Source: Tepidimonas sediminis (GTDB taxonomy: Bacteria > Pseudomonadota > Gammaproteobacteria > Burkholderiales > Burkholderiaceae_C). From it: a DNA stretch of 64,000 bases. Location of the stretch: positions 1-64,000 of the forward strand of contig NZ_VJND01000013.1 in NCBI RefSeq assembly GCF_007556605.1. Direction: 5' to 3'. The first letter of the stretch is position 1, and the number at the start of each line of letters is the position of its first letter. The translations under genes were made by a program, and so were the position numbers. This document shows, piece by piece, positions 32,405-44,581 of this stretch. The notes beneath the pieces were generated by a model. The model was given only the letters and a program-made list of their open reading frames with translations. It was not told the DNA's origin and did no database searches.

Positions 32405-34318
32405 TCAGCGCGCCGGGCGGCGCGTCTCGATGATCGTGACCTCCACGCGGCGGTTCTTCGCGCGTCCCTCGCGGGTGGCGTTGTCAGCGATCGGCTCGCG
32501 CTCGCCGCGGCCCTCGGTGCGGATCTTGTCAGCCGGGATGCCCTTGCTGACCAGATACGCCTTGACCGCCTCGGCGCGGCGCAGCGACAGACGCTCGTTG
32601 TAAGCCTCGGGGCCGACGCTGTCGGTGTGACCGACGGCGATCGCCAGCTCCAGGTCGGTGGCCTTGATCTTGGCCACCAGCTCGTCCAGCCGCGCCTTGC
32701 CGTCGGCGCGCAGCTCCGCCTTGTCGAAATCGAACAGCGCGTCCGACTGGAACGTGTACGTCTGCGGCGCAGCCGCCGGCTTCGGCGCCGCTGCCGGGGC
32801 GGGCGGCGGAGCGGCCGGGGGCGTCGGCCGGGCACGCACCGGTGCCTCGGCCACCGCCTTGGCCTTGTCGATCTCGAACAGTTCAGGCGTGTCGAACGGG
32901 CACAGCTCCTCCGGTGGCAGCTCGCCCCGATCCTGCCCGGCCTCGGCGGCGCTGGGCTGGTCCGGTCGCGCCACGCCCAGAGCCGCCGTCAGCCGACCCA
33001 TGCTGGCCAGCGTGCGCGCCTGCGCCAGCAGCTCGTTGTACTGCGCGTTGATGTAGGCACGGCTGGCCTCGAAGTATTCGTTCTGCGTGTCCAGCAGGTC
33101 CAGCAGCGTGCGCTGGCCGATGTCGAACTGCTGCCGGTAGGCCTCGCGCGCCACTTCGGTGGACAGACGGTGCTGGTCGAGGTAGCCCAGCTGCTCGCGC
33201 AGCCGCACGACGTCGTTGTAGGCGATCGCCAGCGTCTGGCGCACGTCGCGGCAGGCCTTTTCCTGCAGGTCGCGCGCCTGCTTGTGCAGCTCCACCGCCT
33301 GCCGCTCGCGCGCCTGATCGGCGCCGCCGCGGTACAGGTTGTAGTTCATGATGACCTCGGCCGTGAGGTCGCGCGTGCGGCCGTTGACGCCGTTGATGTC
33401 GTTGCCCCAGGTCTGGCGGATGCGGAAGTCCACGCGCGGCCAGTAGGCGGCCTTGCGGGTTTCGATCTCCTGGCGCTGGGCGCGCACGTTCTCGTACGCG
33501 GCGTTGATGGTCGGGCTGTTGGGCAGGCCCTGACGCATCGCCTCGGCCATCGAGCCCGGCAGGCCGGCCAGCCGCAGCCCCTCGCGCAGCGGCGGCAGCG
33601 TGGCCGGCGGCTTGACGCCCATGATGCGCTGGTAGCGCGCGCTGACGTCGTGCAGGTTGGCGATCTCGGTCAGCAGGTTGGACTCGGCCAGCGCCAGACG
33701 GCCGGCAGCCTGGTCCATGTCGACGCGCCGGCTCACGCCAGCCTTGGCGCGCTCCTCGATCTGCTGCGCGGTCAGCTTGTGCTCGACGTAGTTGGCCTTG
33801 GCCTCCTGCACCAGCGCCGAGTAGCGCGCCACGTCGACCCAGGCGCGCACCGCCTCCAGCGCAATGGTCTCGGCCGCCTCCAGCAGCTCGTAGTAGCGCG
33901 TCAGCTTGGCGTAGCTGAGACGCTGCACCTCGCTGCGGGTGAAGAAGCCGTCGAACAGCACCTGGTTGAGCGTCAGCGTGGTGGCCGAGCGGTTGAAGCG
34001 ACGCTCCGGCGTGCCGGGCGGATCGACCAGGTGCTGACGACCGATGCCGACGCTCAGGTCGACCGTCGGGCGCCAACCGGCAGCGGCCACGTCCTTCTGC
34101 GCGTCGGCGGCAGTGAAGGCATGCCAGCGCGCCTGCACCTCGGGGTTCTGCACGATGGCGTTGCGCACCGCCTCGATCAGCGGCGCCGGCAGGCCCGAGG
34201 CCGCGGGGTTGGCGACGGCGGCAACGGCAGGCGTGGCCGGCGCCTGGGCCGCGGCCGGCGCCGCTGCCAAAGCCAGGGCGGCGGCCGCGACGGCTGTCAG
34301 CATGGGGATGGTTCTCAT
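32405..34318 (-). CDS. TolC-family outer-membrane protein fused to a C-terminal OmpA domain
   Basis: 637 aa. The signal peptide (about 1-24, ending APAAAQA) is followed by a TolC/AggA-type channel region (about 45-465). Recognisable blocks are LFDGFFTRSEVQRLSYAKL, AERAKAG-like ERAKAGVSRRVDMDQA, NYNLYRGGADQARERQA and QFDIGQRTLLDLLDTQNEYFEA. A Pro/Ala linker (about 495-525) joins it to an OmpA peptidoglycan-binding domain (about 530-632; GHTDSVGPEAYNERLSLRRA, GRGEREPIADN, GRAKNRRVEV). Its neighbours are lapG and lapD, so it is probably the outer-membrane exit of a type I secretion system for a giant adhesin. In related loci I know (Shewanella bpf), the TolC and OmpA proteins are separate genes. 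The ATG at 34318 has GAGGACC upstream. Confidence 0.93.
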   Translation of the reverse strand: MRTIPMLTAVAAAALALAAAPAAAQAPATPAVAAVANPAASGLPAPLIEAVRNAIVQNPEVQARWHAFTAADAQKDVAAAGWRPTVDLSVGIGRQHLVDPPGTPERRFNRSATTLTLNQVLFDGFFTRSEVQRLSYAKLTRYYELLEAAETIALEAVRAWVDVARYSALVQEAKANYVEHKLTAQQIEERAKAGVSRRVDMDQAAGRLALAESNLLTEIANLHDVSARYQRIMGVKPPATLPPLREGLRLAGLPGSMAEAMRQGLPNSPTINAAYENVRAQRQEIETRKAAYWPRVDFRIRQTWGNDINGVNGRTRDLTAEVIMNYNLYRGGADQARERQAVELHKQARDLQEKACRDVRQTLAIAYNDVVRLREQLGYLDQHRLSTEVAREAYRQQFDIGQRTLLDLLDTQNEYFEASRAYINAQYNELLAQARTLASMGRLTAALGVARPDQPSAAEAGQDRGELPPEELCPFDTPELFEIDKAKAVAEAPVRARPTPPAAPPPAPAAAPKPAAAPQTYTFQSDALFDFDKAELRADGKARLDELVAKIKATDLELAIAVGHTDSVGPEAYNERLSLRRAEAVKAYLVSKGIPADKIRTEGRGEREPIADNATREGRAKNRRVEVTIIETRRPAR

Positions 34319-34337
34319 GGTGGTCCTCGTCGGTTGG

Positions 34338-34360
34338 GTGGGAGCGGCCTCCGCCCCCAC
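34338..34360 (-). promoter_or_regulatory. Leader hairpin upstream of the TolC-OmpA gene
   Basis: Ten paired positions (nine matched) around a 3-base loop, 20 bases upstream of the start codon on the transcript side. It could affect translation initiation or be incidental in GC-rich DNA. No T-run follows, so it is not a canonical attenuator. Confidence 0.3.
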
Positions 34361-34528
34361 GGGTCTTACGCACGCAACCGCGATCGGTATCATCCGGATC
34401 ACTTTGCCCATCCATTGTCGGCACGGGCCCGGGTCGGCGTCAAGCACGGCGCGCAGGATCGCACCGACGGCGTGTTTTCTGCGATGATCGGTCGCCAGCC
34501 CCGTCGCGCCGCGTTGCTCGCCGAACAC

Positions 34529-35203
34529 ATGTCCCGCCCCGCCGCCGCCTCGCGCCTGGCGCCCTCGTGGCGTCTGCTGGCGCTGGCGCTCGTGCTGCTG
34601 CTCGGCGCGGCGCTGGCGGCGGCCGACTTCGACCGCCTGCAGCGCCTGGCGCGCGAGCGCTACGGCAGCGTCGCCGAGGAGACCGTGCAGGCTTGGCGGC
34701 GCCTGGTGGCCGAGCAGCGCGGGCGTCCGGTGGAGGAGCAGCTGGCCGCGGTCAACACCTTTTTCAACCGCCGTCTGCTCTACGAGCTGGACCCGGTGGT
34801 GTGGGGCCAGGCCGACCACTGGGCCACCCCGCTGGAGTTCATCGGCCGCGGCGCCGGCGACTGCGAGGACTTCGCCATCGCCAAGTACGTGACGCTGCTG
34901 GAACTGGGCGTGCCGGACGAGCGGCTGCGCCTGATCTACGTGCGGGCCCGCACCGCCGGCGCCAAGACCGAGGCGCACATGGTGTTGGGCTACTATGAGG
35001 ATCCGGCCGAGGAGCCGCTGATCCTGGACAACCTGATCACCAGCGTGCGCCCGGCGTCACGCCGGCCCGACCTGACGCCGGTGTTCAGCTTCAACCGCCA
35101 GGGGCTCTGGGTCGCGGGCCAGGCCCAGTCCGCCGCCGATCCGACGGCGCGGCTGTCGCGCTGGCGCGAGGTGCTGGAGCGCATGCGGCAGGAGGGGCTG
35201 TGA
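34529..35203 (+). CDS. lapG: Periplasmic transglutaminase-like cysteine protease LapG
   Basis: Cleaves the N-terminus of cell-surface RTX adhesins of the LapA type, releasing biofilm cells. The signal peptide is about 13-31 (LLALALVLLLGAALAAA). The catalytic triad is visible as C112 in GAGDCEDFAIAKY, H150 in KTEAHMVLGYY and D167 in LILDNLI. The Ca2+-binding acidic residues near DCEDF are retained. 224 aa from ATG 34529; an in-frame ATG at 34484 would add 15 residues before the signal. It lies 36 bases before lapD. No adhesin gene is in the window. Confidence 0.95.
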   Translation: MSRPAAASRLAPSWRLLALALVLLLGAALAAADFDRLQRLARERYGSVAEETVQAWRRLVAEQRGRPVEEQLAAVNTFFNRRLLYELDPVVWGQADHWATPLEFIGRGAGDCEDFAIAKYVTLLELGVPDERLRLIYVRARTAGAKTEAHMVLGYYEDPAEEPLILDNLITSVRPASRRPDLTPVFSFNRQGLWVAGQAQSAADPTARLSRWREVLERMRQEGL

Positions 35204-35239
35204 GGCACGGCTCCGCCACACCACCCGAGGGGTAGGACC

Positions 35240-37180
35240 ATGTCACTCGTCAAACAACTGTGGCTGGCCGTGCTGGTCGTCATGGCCGTGGCGTTCGGCG
35301 GCAGTCTGGTGCTGAGCGTGCTGTCGGCGCGGCACTACCTGCAGCAGCAGCTGCAGGTCAAGAACTTCGACAACGCCACCGCGCTGGCGCTGGCGCTGAC
35401 GCAGCTGGACAAGGATCCGGTCACGATCGAGCTGCAGGTTTCCGCGCAGTTCGACGTCGGCCACTACAAGTTCATCCGCGTCAGCCGCCCCACCGGCGAG
35501 GTGCTGGCCGAGCGCGTCTATGAAGGCCGCCTGGAGGGGGCGCCGCAGTGGTTCGCCGACCTGATCCCGATTCGCACCCAGCCCGGCACGGCGGTGGTGC
35601 AGGACGGCTGGCGGCAGTTCGCCACCGTCACGCTGGCCAGCCACGACCAGTACGCCTACCAGTCGCTGTGGCAGGCCACGCAGCAGCTGCTGGCCTGGTT
35701 CGCCGTCGGGGCGCTGGTCGTCGGCACGCTGGGCACGCTGGCGCTGCGCCTCATCCTGCGCCCGCTGCACGACGTGGTCGACCAGGCGCAGGCGATCGCC
35801 GAGCGCCGCTTCGTCACGGTGGAGGAGCCGCGCACGCCGGAGCTGCGTGCGGTGACGCGCGCGATGAACGACATGGTGCGCCGGCTCAAGGCGATGTTCG
35901 CCGAGGAGGCGGCGCGGCTGGAGTCGCTGCGCGAGCGCGTCAACCACGATCCGGTCACGGGCGTGGCCAACCGCGAGCACTTCCTGGCGCAGCTGCGCGA
36001 CATCCTGCAGGGCGAGGAATGGGGCTCGCGTGGCTCGTTGGTGGTGGTGCGGCTGGCCTACCTGAACGAGCTCAACGCCCGTCTAGGCCGGCAGCGCGCC
36101 GACGAGCTGCTGCAGAGTCTGGCGCACACCCTGACCGCATGCGGCGACGGCCCTCCCGGCCAGCGCGTCGGCCGCCTCAAGGGGGGAGAATTCGCGCTGG
36201 TCTGCCCGAGCCTGGCGCAGCCGGCCGAGGCGGCGCGGCGCGTGCACGAGCGGCTGATGCACGACTGGGCGCCACGCTGGCTGCCCGATGTACCTGACCT
36301 GTTTCACCTGGCGGCGGTGGACTACGCGCGCGGCGAGCCGGTGGGCGAAGTACTGGCGCGTGCCGACCAGGCGCTGGCGCAGGCGCAGGCGCGCGGTCCC
36401 AACGGCTGGCACGCGGTGGAGGACGCCGCCGCGCCCGGCCTGACGCTGCCGGCCGAGCGCTGGCGCACGCTGCTGACCGAGGCCGTCAGCGGCGGCCGGC
36501 TGAGCCTGGCGTTCTACCCGGTGGTGAAGAACGACCCGAAGCGGCCGCTGCACGAGGAGGGCGTGATCCGGCTGCAGGTGGATGCCGGGGGCCGGCTGCT
36601 GACCGCCGGTGACTTCATGCCGATGGCCGCGAACCTGAACCTGACGGCGCCGCTGGATCTCGGCGTGGTGCGGCTGGCCATCGAGCACCTGCGCCAGGTG
36701 CAGGGCGACGTGGCGGTGAACCTGTCGGCCGAGACGATTGCCGATTTCGGTTTCCGCAACCAGCTGGTGCAGCTGCTGCAGCAGTATCCCGACCTGTGCC
36801 GGCGTCTGCTGTTCGAGGTGCCGGAGTACGGCGTCTACCGGCAGTTCGACGCCTTCCGCGACCTGGTGCGCAGCCTCAAGGCGCTGGGCTGCCGCGTCGG
36901 CATCGAGCACTTCGGCCAGCGCTTCGCCGGCAGCGACCAGCTGGCCAGCCTGGGGCTGGATTACATCAAGGTGCACCCAAGCTACGTGCGCGGCATCCGC
37001 GACAACCCCGGCAACCAGGAATTTCTGCGCGGTCTGTGCAGCATGGCGCACGCGCTGGGCATCACGGTGATCGCGCTCGGCGTGGAGAGCCGCGACGACC
37101 TGCCGCTGCTGGCGCAGCTGGGCTTTGACGGCGCCACGGGGCCGGGCATCGGGCGCGACGCCGGCGCGCCGGCCGGCTGA
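35240..37180 (+). CDS. lapD: c-di-GMP receptor LapD (degenerate GGDEF-EAL)
   Basis: Inner-membrane receptor that binds c-di-GMP and sequesters LapG. Membrane helices lie at about 6-29 and 152-173 and flank a periplasmic LapD/MoxY-N-type domain with W124 in QDGWRQFATVTLASHDQYAY, matching the tryptophan that docks into LapG. HAMP (about 173-225) is followed by a GGDEF domain with degenerate signature LKGGEF and an EAL domain beginning FYPVVKN with no EAL triplet. Catalysis is therefore unlikely in both, as in known LapD. 646 aa; a GAGG-type site precedes ATG 35240. Confidence 0.96.
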   Translation: MSLVKQLWLAVLVVMAVAFGGSLVLSVLSARHYLQQQLQVKNFDNATALALALTQLDKDPVTIELQVSAQFDVGHYKFIRVSRPTGEVLAERVYEGRLEGAPQWFADLIPIRTQPGTAVVQDGWRQFATVTLASHDQYAYQSLWQATQQLLAWFAVGALVVGTLGTLALRLILRPLHDVVDQAQAIAERRFVTVEEPRTPELRAVTRAMNDMVRRLKAMFAEEAARLESLRERVNHDPVTGVANREHFLAQLRDILQGEEWGSRGSLVVVRLAYLNELNARLGRQRADELLQSLAHTLTACGDGPPGQRVGRLKGGEFALVCPSLAQPAEAARRVHERLMHDWAPRWLPDVPDLFHLAAVDYARGEPVGEVLARADQALAQAQARGPNGWHAVEDAAAPGLTLPAERWRTLLTEAVSGGRLSLAFYPVVKNDPKRPLHEEGVIRLQVDAGGRLLTAGDFMPMAANLNLTAPLDLGVVRLAIEHLRQVQGDVAVNLSAETIADFGFRNQLVQLLQQYPDLCRRLLFEVPEYGVYRQFDAFRDLVRSLKALGCRVGIEHFGQRFAGSDQLASLGLDYIKVHPSYVRGIRDNPGNQEFLRGLCSMAHALGITVIALGVESRDDLPLLAQLGFDGATGPGIGRDAGAPAG

Positions 37181-37196
37181 GTCGCCGCGCCACCGC

Positions 37197-38480
37197 TCAG
37201 CCGTGCAGGTCGTCGCGGCGCGCGATCTCGAACAGGCGCGCCAGCTCGTGCGGGTGGCGGCGCAGGTTGCGCCGGTGCCACAGGGTGATCAGCACCATCA
37301 CCGCGGCCACCAGCAGCCCGAAGGCGGTGATGGCGCCGAACGCCGACAGCCCCGCGCCGGTGGCGGCGCTGTAGAGGAAGCCCAGGCCCAGGATGCAGGC
37401 CTGCTCGTTGAAGTTCTGCACCGCGATCGAGCGGCCCGCGCCCATCAGGTTGTGGCCGCGGTGCTGCAGCAGCGCGTTCATCGGCACCACCAGAAAGCCG
37501 CCCAGCGCCCCCAGCAGCACCAGGAACGGCGCGGCCACCCAGACGTCGCGGATGAGCACCATCAGCACCACCAGCAGCCCCATCGCCACCCCCAGCGGCA
37601 TCACGCGCGGGGCCTGGTCGATGCGCATGCGCACCGAGGCCACCACCGCGCCCACCGCCGTGCCCACCGCCACCACGCCGACCAGGCTGGAGGCCTGCGT
37701 GGTGTTGTAGCCCAGCGCCGCGGCGGCCCAGGCCAGCACGATGTAGCGCAGGTTGCCGCTGACGCCCCAGAACAGGGTGGTGGTGGCCAGCGAGATCTGG
37801 CCCAGATGGTCGCGCCACAGGCGCAGGTTGCAGCGCCAGAAATCCGGCAGCAGCGCCAGCGGATTGGGCGGCAGGTGGCGCAGCGGCGCGGTGGTGCGCG
37901 GGATGCGCAGGTTGAACGCCGCCGCCAGCCCGTACACCGCCACCAGGCCGACGATGGCCAGCTCCGCCGCCGTCGGCAGCCAGGCGCGCAGCCACGCCGC
38001 CTCGTGCGCCGCCAGCCACGCCGCCACCGCGGGCGAGACGAGCTGGCCGCCCAGCACGACGCCGAGGATGATGGAGGCGATCGTCAGCCCCTCGATCCAG
38101 CCGTTGGCCTTGACCAGCTGCGACGGCGGCAGCAGCTCGGTGAGGATGCCGTACTTGGCCGGCGAATACGCCGCCGCGCCCAGCCCCACCAGGCTGTAGG
38201 CCAGCAGCGGGTGCACGGGGGTCAGCATCAGCACGCAGCCCACCACCTTGATGGCGTTGCTGATGAACATGACCTGTCCCTTGGGCCGCGAGTCCGCGAA
38301 CGCCCCGACCCATGGCGCCAGCAGCACGTAGAACAGCGCGAACATCGGCACCAGCGCGGCGGCCTGCCACTCCGGCGCGCCGCGGCCGCGCAGCAGCTCC
38401 ACCGCCACCACGAACAGCGCGTTGTCGGCCAGCGAGCTGCAGAACTGCGCCGTCATGATCGTGTAGAAGCCGCGCTTCAT
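37197..38480 (-). CDS. lplT: Lysophospholipid transporter LplT (MFS)
   Basis: 427-aa major facilitator with about 12 membrane helices. The N-terminal MKRGFYTIMTAQFCSSLADN, PWVGAFADSRPKGQVMFISNAIKVVG and SPAKYGILTELLPPSQLVKANGWIEGLTI are LplT signatures. It flips lysophospholipids inward for reacylation. It is divergent from alr, a pairing common in Burkholderiales. An acyltransferase partner (Aas) is not fused or adjacent here. ATG 38480 is the family start. Confidence 0.93.
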   Translation of the reverse strand: MKRGFYTIMTAQFCSSLADNALFVVAVELLRGRGAPEWQAAALVPMFALFYVLLAPWVGAFADSRPKGQVMFISNAIKVVGCVLMLTPVHPLLAYSLVGLGAAAYSPAKYGILTELLPPSQLVKANGWIEGLTIASIILGVVLGGQLVSPAVAAWLAAHEAAWLRAWLPTAAELAIVGLVAVYGLAAAFNLRIPRTTAPLRHLPPNPLALLPDFWRCNLRLWRDHLGQISLATTTLFWGVSGNLRYIVLAWAAAALGYNTTQASSLVGVVAVGTAVGAVVASVRMRIDQAPRVMPLGVAMGLLVVLMVLIRDVWVAAPFLVLLGALGGFLVVPMNALLQHRGHNLMGAGRSIAVQNFNEQACILGLGFLYSAATGAGLSAFGAITAFGLLVAAVMVLITLWHRRNLRRHPHELARLFEIARRDDLHG

Positions 38481-38619
38481 CGGAGCGAAAAATCCAGCTG
38501 GCAGGATCGGGGGCTGCGCACGTGGCGCGGCTCTGTGCGAAAGTCGCGGCTGGCGCAGGGTGCGCGGTTTATAGCACGCGCTCCACCTGCCCTCCGTCAC
38601 GCCATCACGCCCGCCGACC

Positions 38620-39786
38620 ATGCCGCGCCCGATCCTGGCCACCGTGCACCTCGACGCCCTGCGCCACAACCTGCAGCGCTGCCGCGCCGCCGCCGGCGAG
38701 GCACGCGTGTGGGCGGTCGTCAAGGCCAACGCCTACGGCCACGGCCTCGAGCGCGTCTGGCCGGCGCTGCGCGGCGCCGACGGCTTCGCGCTGCTGGACC
38801 TGGCCGAGGCCGAGCGGCTGCGCGCGCTGGGCTGGCGCGGCCCGATCCTGCTGCTGGAGGGGTGCTTCGAGCCGCGCGACCTGGAGACCTGCTCGCGCCT
38901 CGATCTGTGGCACGTCGTCCACACCGAGGAGCAGATCGACTGGCTGGCGGCGCACAAGACCCACCAGCCGCACCACGTGTTCCTGAAGATGAACTCGGGC
39001 ATGAACCGGCTCGGCTTTCGGCCGGAGGCCTACCGCGCCGCCTGGGCGCGGCTGCAGGCGCTGCCGCAGGTGGGCGAGATCGGGCTGATGACGCACTTTT
39101 CCGACGCCGACGGGCTGCGCCGCGGGCGCGAGGGCGTGCTGCACCAGGTGGAGGCGTTCGTGCGCGCCACGCGCGACCTGCCGGGCGAGCGCAGCCTGTG
39201 CAACAGCGCCGCCACGCTGCGCCACGCCCTTCGGCTGCGCCTGGGCGACGACGGCGGGACGCTGGCCGCCGACTGGGTGCGCGCCGGCATTGCGCTGTAT
39301 GGCAGCGCGCCCGACCACCCGGCGCACGCCGCCGCCGACTGGGGCCTGCGGCCGACGATGACGCTGGCCAGCCGGCTGATCGCCATCCAGCCGGTGGCCG
39401 CCGGCGAGACGGTCGGCTACGGCTCGATCTACACCGCGCCGCGCGCCATGCGCGTGGGCATCGTCGCCTGCGGCTACGCCGACGGCTACCCGCGCCACGC
39501 CAGCCTGTCGCAGGACCACGGCGCGCCGGTGCTGGTGCGCGGCGTGCGCACGCGGCTGGTCGGCCGCGTCAGCATGGACATGCTGGCGGTGGACCTGACC
39601 CCCGTGGAGGCCGCCGGCGGCCCGTGCCGCCCCGGCGACGAGGTGGTGCTGTGGGGCCGCAGCGCCAGCGGTGCGGTGCTGCCGGTGGACGAGGTGGCGC
39701 AGGCTGCCGGCACCATCGCCTACGAGCTGCTGTGCGCGGTGGCCGCGCGCGTGCCGTTCGCCGTGGATGGCGCCGACACCCCCTAG
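38620..39786 (+). CDS. alr: Alanine racemase
   Basis: PLP enzyme interconverting L- and D-alanine for peptidoglycan. The PLP lysine is K35 in [10 protein letters not shown]. The second catalytic base is the tyrosine in [16 protein letters not shown] (about 267). [12 protein letters not shown] and [13 protein letters not shown] are also typical. 388 aa. It could equally be a catabolic DadX, since dadA occurs 15 kb away, but there is no direct linkage. Confidence 0.97.
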   Translation: MPRPILATVHLDALRHNLQRCRAAAGEARVWAVVKANAYGHGLERVWPALRGADGFALLDLAEAERLRALGWRGPILLLEGCFEPRDLETCSRLDLWHVVHTEEQIDWLAAHKTHQPHHVFLKMNSGMNRLGFRPEAYRAAWARLQALPQVGEIGLMTHFSDADGLRRGREGVLHQVEAFVRATRDLPGERSLCNSAATLRHALRLRLGDDGGTLAADWVRAGIALYGSAPDHPAHAAADWGLRPTMTLASRLIAIQPVAAGETVGYGSIYTAPRAMRVGIVACGYADGYPRHASLSQDHGAPVLVRGVRTRLVGRVSMDMLAVDLTPVEAAGGPCRPGDEVVLWGRSASGAVLPVDEVAQAAGTIAYELLCAVAARVPFAVDGADTP

Positions 39787-39789
39787 CCC

Positions 39790-39818
39790 TTGTACTCCGG
39801 GGGGTATGACGCTATACT
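39790..39818 (+). promoter_or_regulatory. Sigma-70 promoter of the RND/DUF2892 operon
   Basis: TTGTAC (39790-39795) and TATACT (39813-39818) are separated by exactly 17 bases. This is the best promoter match I found in the window. It begins 4 bases after the alr stop and ends 23 bases before the start codon of the membrane fusion protein. Confidence 0.75.
39793..39806. promoter_or_regulatory. CsoR/CstR-family-like operator inside the promoter spacer
   Basis: TACTCCGGGGGGTA is a pseudo-palindrome with five of seven pairs matched, of the TACC(C/G)-G-tract-GGTA type bound by CsoR-family repressors, which sense copper or persulfide. It starts inside the -35 hexamer and runs into the spacer, so a bound repressor would block RNA polymerase. 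No CsoR-family gene is in the window. The match was judged by eye. Confidence 0.5.
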
Positions 39819-39841
39819 CGCGTCCAATGGAGGATCAAGCC

Positions 39842-40945
39842 ATGGATCGACGCACGACGCCCTTCCCCCCGCTGGCCCGCCGGCGCTGGCTCGGCGCGGC
39901 CGCAGCCACCGCGCTGCTCGGCGGCGCGCTGCTCGCCCCCGCCTGGGCGCAGGGCGAGGCCGCCGGCCCGCGCGTGCCGGTGGCCGAGGCCGCCCGCCGC
40001 CCGGTCGGCCAGGCGCTGCTGCTGGACGCCACGATCGAAGCGCAGCAGCAGGCCACGCTGGCGGCCCAGGCCAGCGGCCGCATCGTGCAGCTGCACGTCA
40101 AGGCCGGTGACCGCGTGCGCGCCGGGCAGGTGCTGGCGGTGATCGACGACCGCGAGACCACCGCCGGCGTGCAGCGCGCCGGCGGCGCGGTGGCGCAGGC
40201 CGAGGCCGAGCTGCGCAACGCCGAGGCGCACGCCAGGCGCACGCGCGAGCTGCGCGCGCAGGGTTTCGTCTCGCAGGCGGCGCTCGATGCCGCCGAGGCG
40301 CAGGCCGCCGCCGCGCGCGCCGCGCTGCAGCAGGCCAAGGCCGCGCAGTCGCAGGCCGCGCTGGCGCAGGGCTTCACGCGCCTGACCGCGCCGTTCGACG
40401 GCTTCGTGCTGGCCACGCACGCCGAGGCGGGCGACCTGGCGGCGCCGGGCCGTCCGGTGCTGACGGTGTACGCGCCGCAGCCGCTGCGCGCCACCGTGCA
40501 CGTGCCGGCGTCGCAGTCGGCGCTGGCGGAGCGCGCGCAGCGCGTCGAGGTACGCCTGCCCGATGGCCGCTGGGTGCAGCCGGCCGGTCGCAGCCGCCTG
40601 CCGGCGGCCGATCCGGTGGCGCAGACGGTGGAGTGGCGCCTGCCGCTCGTGGCCGCCGATGCGCAGGGCGTGCTGCCGGGGCAGGCGGTCAAGGTGCGCT
40701 TTGCCGCCGGCAGCGACGAGCGGCTGGTGGTGCCGGCCAGCGCCCTGCTGCGTCGCGGCGAGCTGACCGCGGTGTACGTGGCGGCACCGGCCGGGGCGCC
40801 GGCGGGCTTCGTGCTGCGCGCGGTGCGCGTCGGCGCCGACCACGGCGAGGCCGGGATCGAGATCCTGTCGGGCCTGCAGCCGGGCGAGCGCGTGGCGCTC
40901 GATCCGGTGCGCGCGGGGCTGCGCGGTGCGCAGCCGGCGCAGTGA
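39842..40945 (+). CDS. Efflux RND periplasmic adaptor (membrane fusion protein)
   Basis: 367 aa. The twin-arginine-like signal (RRRWLGAAAATALLGGALLAPAWAQ) ends near residue 38. The lipoyl/barrel-sandwich halves are ATLAAQASGRIVQLHVKAGDRVRAGQVLAVID and LTAPFDGFVLATHAEAGDL, separated by a helical hairpin (about 110-180). Beta-barrel and membrane-proximal domains follow (LLRRGELTAVYV, LRAVRVGADHGEAGIEILSGLQPGERV). The ATG at 39842 is preceded by GGAGGA. It bridges the RND pump to an outer-membrane channel not encoded beside it. Confidence 0.94.
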   Translation: MDRRTTPFPPLARRRWLGAAAATALLGGALLAPAWAQGEAAGPRVPVAEAARRPVGQALLLDATIEAQQQATLAAQASGRIVQLHVKAGDRVRAGQVLAVIDDRETTAGVQRAGGAVAQAEAELRNAEAHARRTRELRAQGFVSQAALDAAEAQAAAARAALQQAKAAQSQAALAQGFTRLTAPFDGFVLATHAEAGDLAAPGRPVLTVYAPQPLRATVHVPASQSALAERAQRVEVRLPDGRWVQPAGRSRLPAADPVAQTVEWRLPLVAADAQGVLPGQAVKVRFAAGSDERLVVPASALLRRGELTAVYVAAPAGAPAGFVLRAVRVGADHGEAGIEILSGLQPGERVALDPVRAGLRGAQPAQ

Positions 40946-40985
40946 TCGGCCATCGTCCCTTTCCCCGCATGCAGGAGAACGGCCG

Positions 40986-44282
<3,297 letters not shown>

Positions 44283-44333
44283 GTCCCGTATTCCCGCAAC
44301 CCTGTCCCAACCCTTGCAAGTGAGGAGAGCATC

Positions 44334-44561
44334 ATGACCGTCGAGCGCTGGATCCGTGTGATCGCGGGCCTGTTCGTGTTCCTGTCGGTGGCGCTGGGCG
44401 CGCCGGCCAGCCCGCTGTTCGTCAGCGAGTGGTTCCTGGCCTTCACGGCCTTCGTCGGGCTGAACCTGTTCCAGTTCGGCTTCACCAACTTCTGCCCGCT
44501 GGCCATCATCCTGAAGAAGCTGGGCGTGCCCGAGGCCGCCATCCCGTGCAAGGCCTGCTGA
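44334..44561 (+). CDS. DUF2892 (YgaP-type membrane) protein
   Basis: 75 aa with two hydrophobic helices (about 7-25 and 28-50), followed by NFCPLAIILKKLGVPEAAIPCKAC. This cysteine-containing ending (CPLA and CKAC) is typical of DUF2892 proteins, which accompany rhodanese and sulfur-handling genes. It may sense or carry persulfide in the membrane; that is inference. GAGGAGAG precedes the ATG. Confidence 0.92.
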   Translation: MTVERWIRVIAGLFVFLSVALGAPASPLFVSEWFLAFTAFVGLNLFQFGFTNFCPLAIILKKLGVPEAAIPCKAC

Positions 44562-44581
44562 GGCCCGAGACGGAGCGCACG

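Noticed and set aside
34484-34528. Upstream ATG as start of lapG
   Set aside because: It would place 15 charged residues before an otherwise well-formed signal peptide; ATG 34529 fits better.
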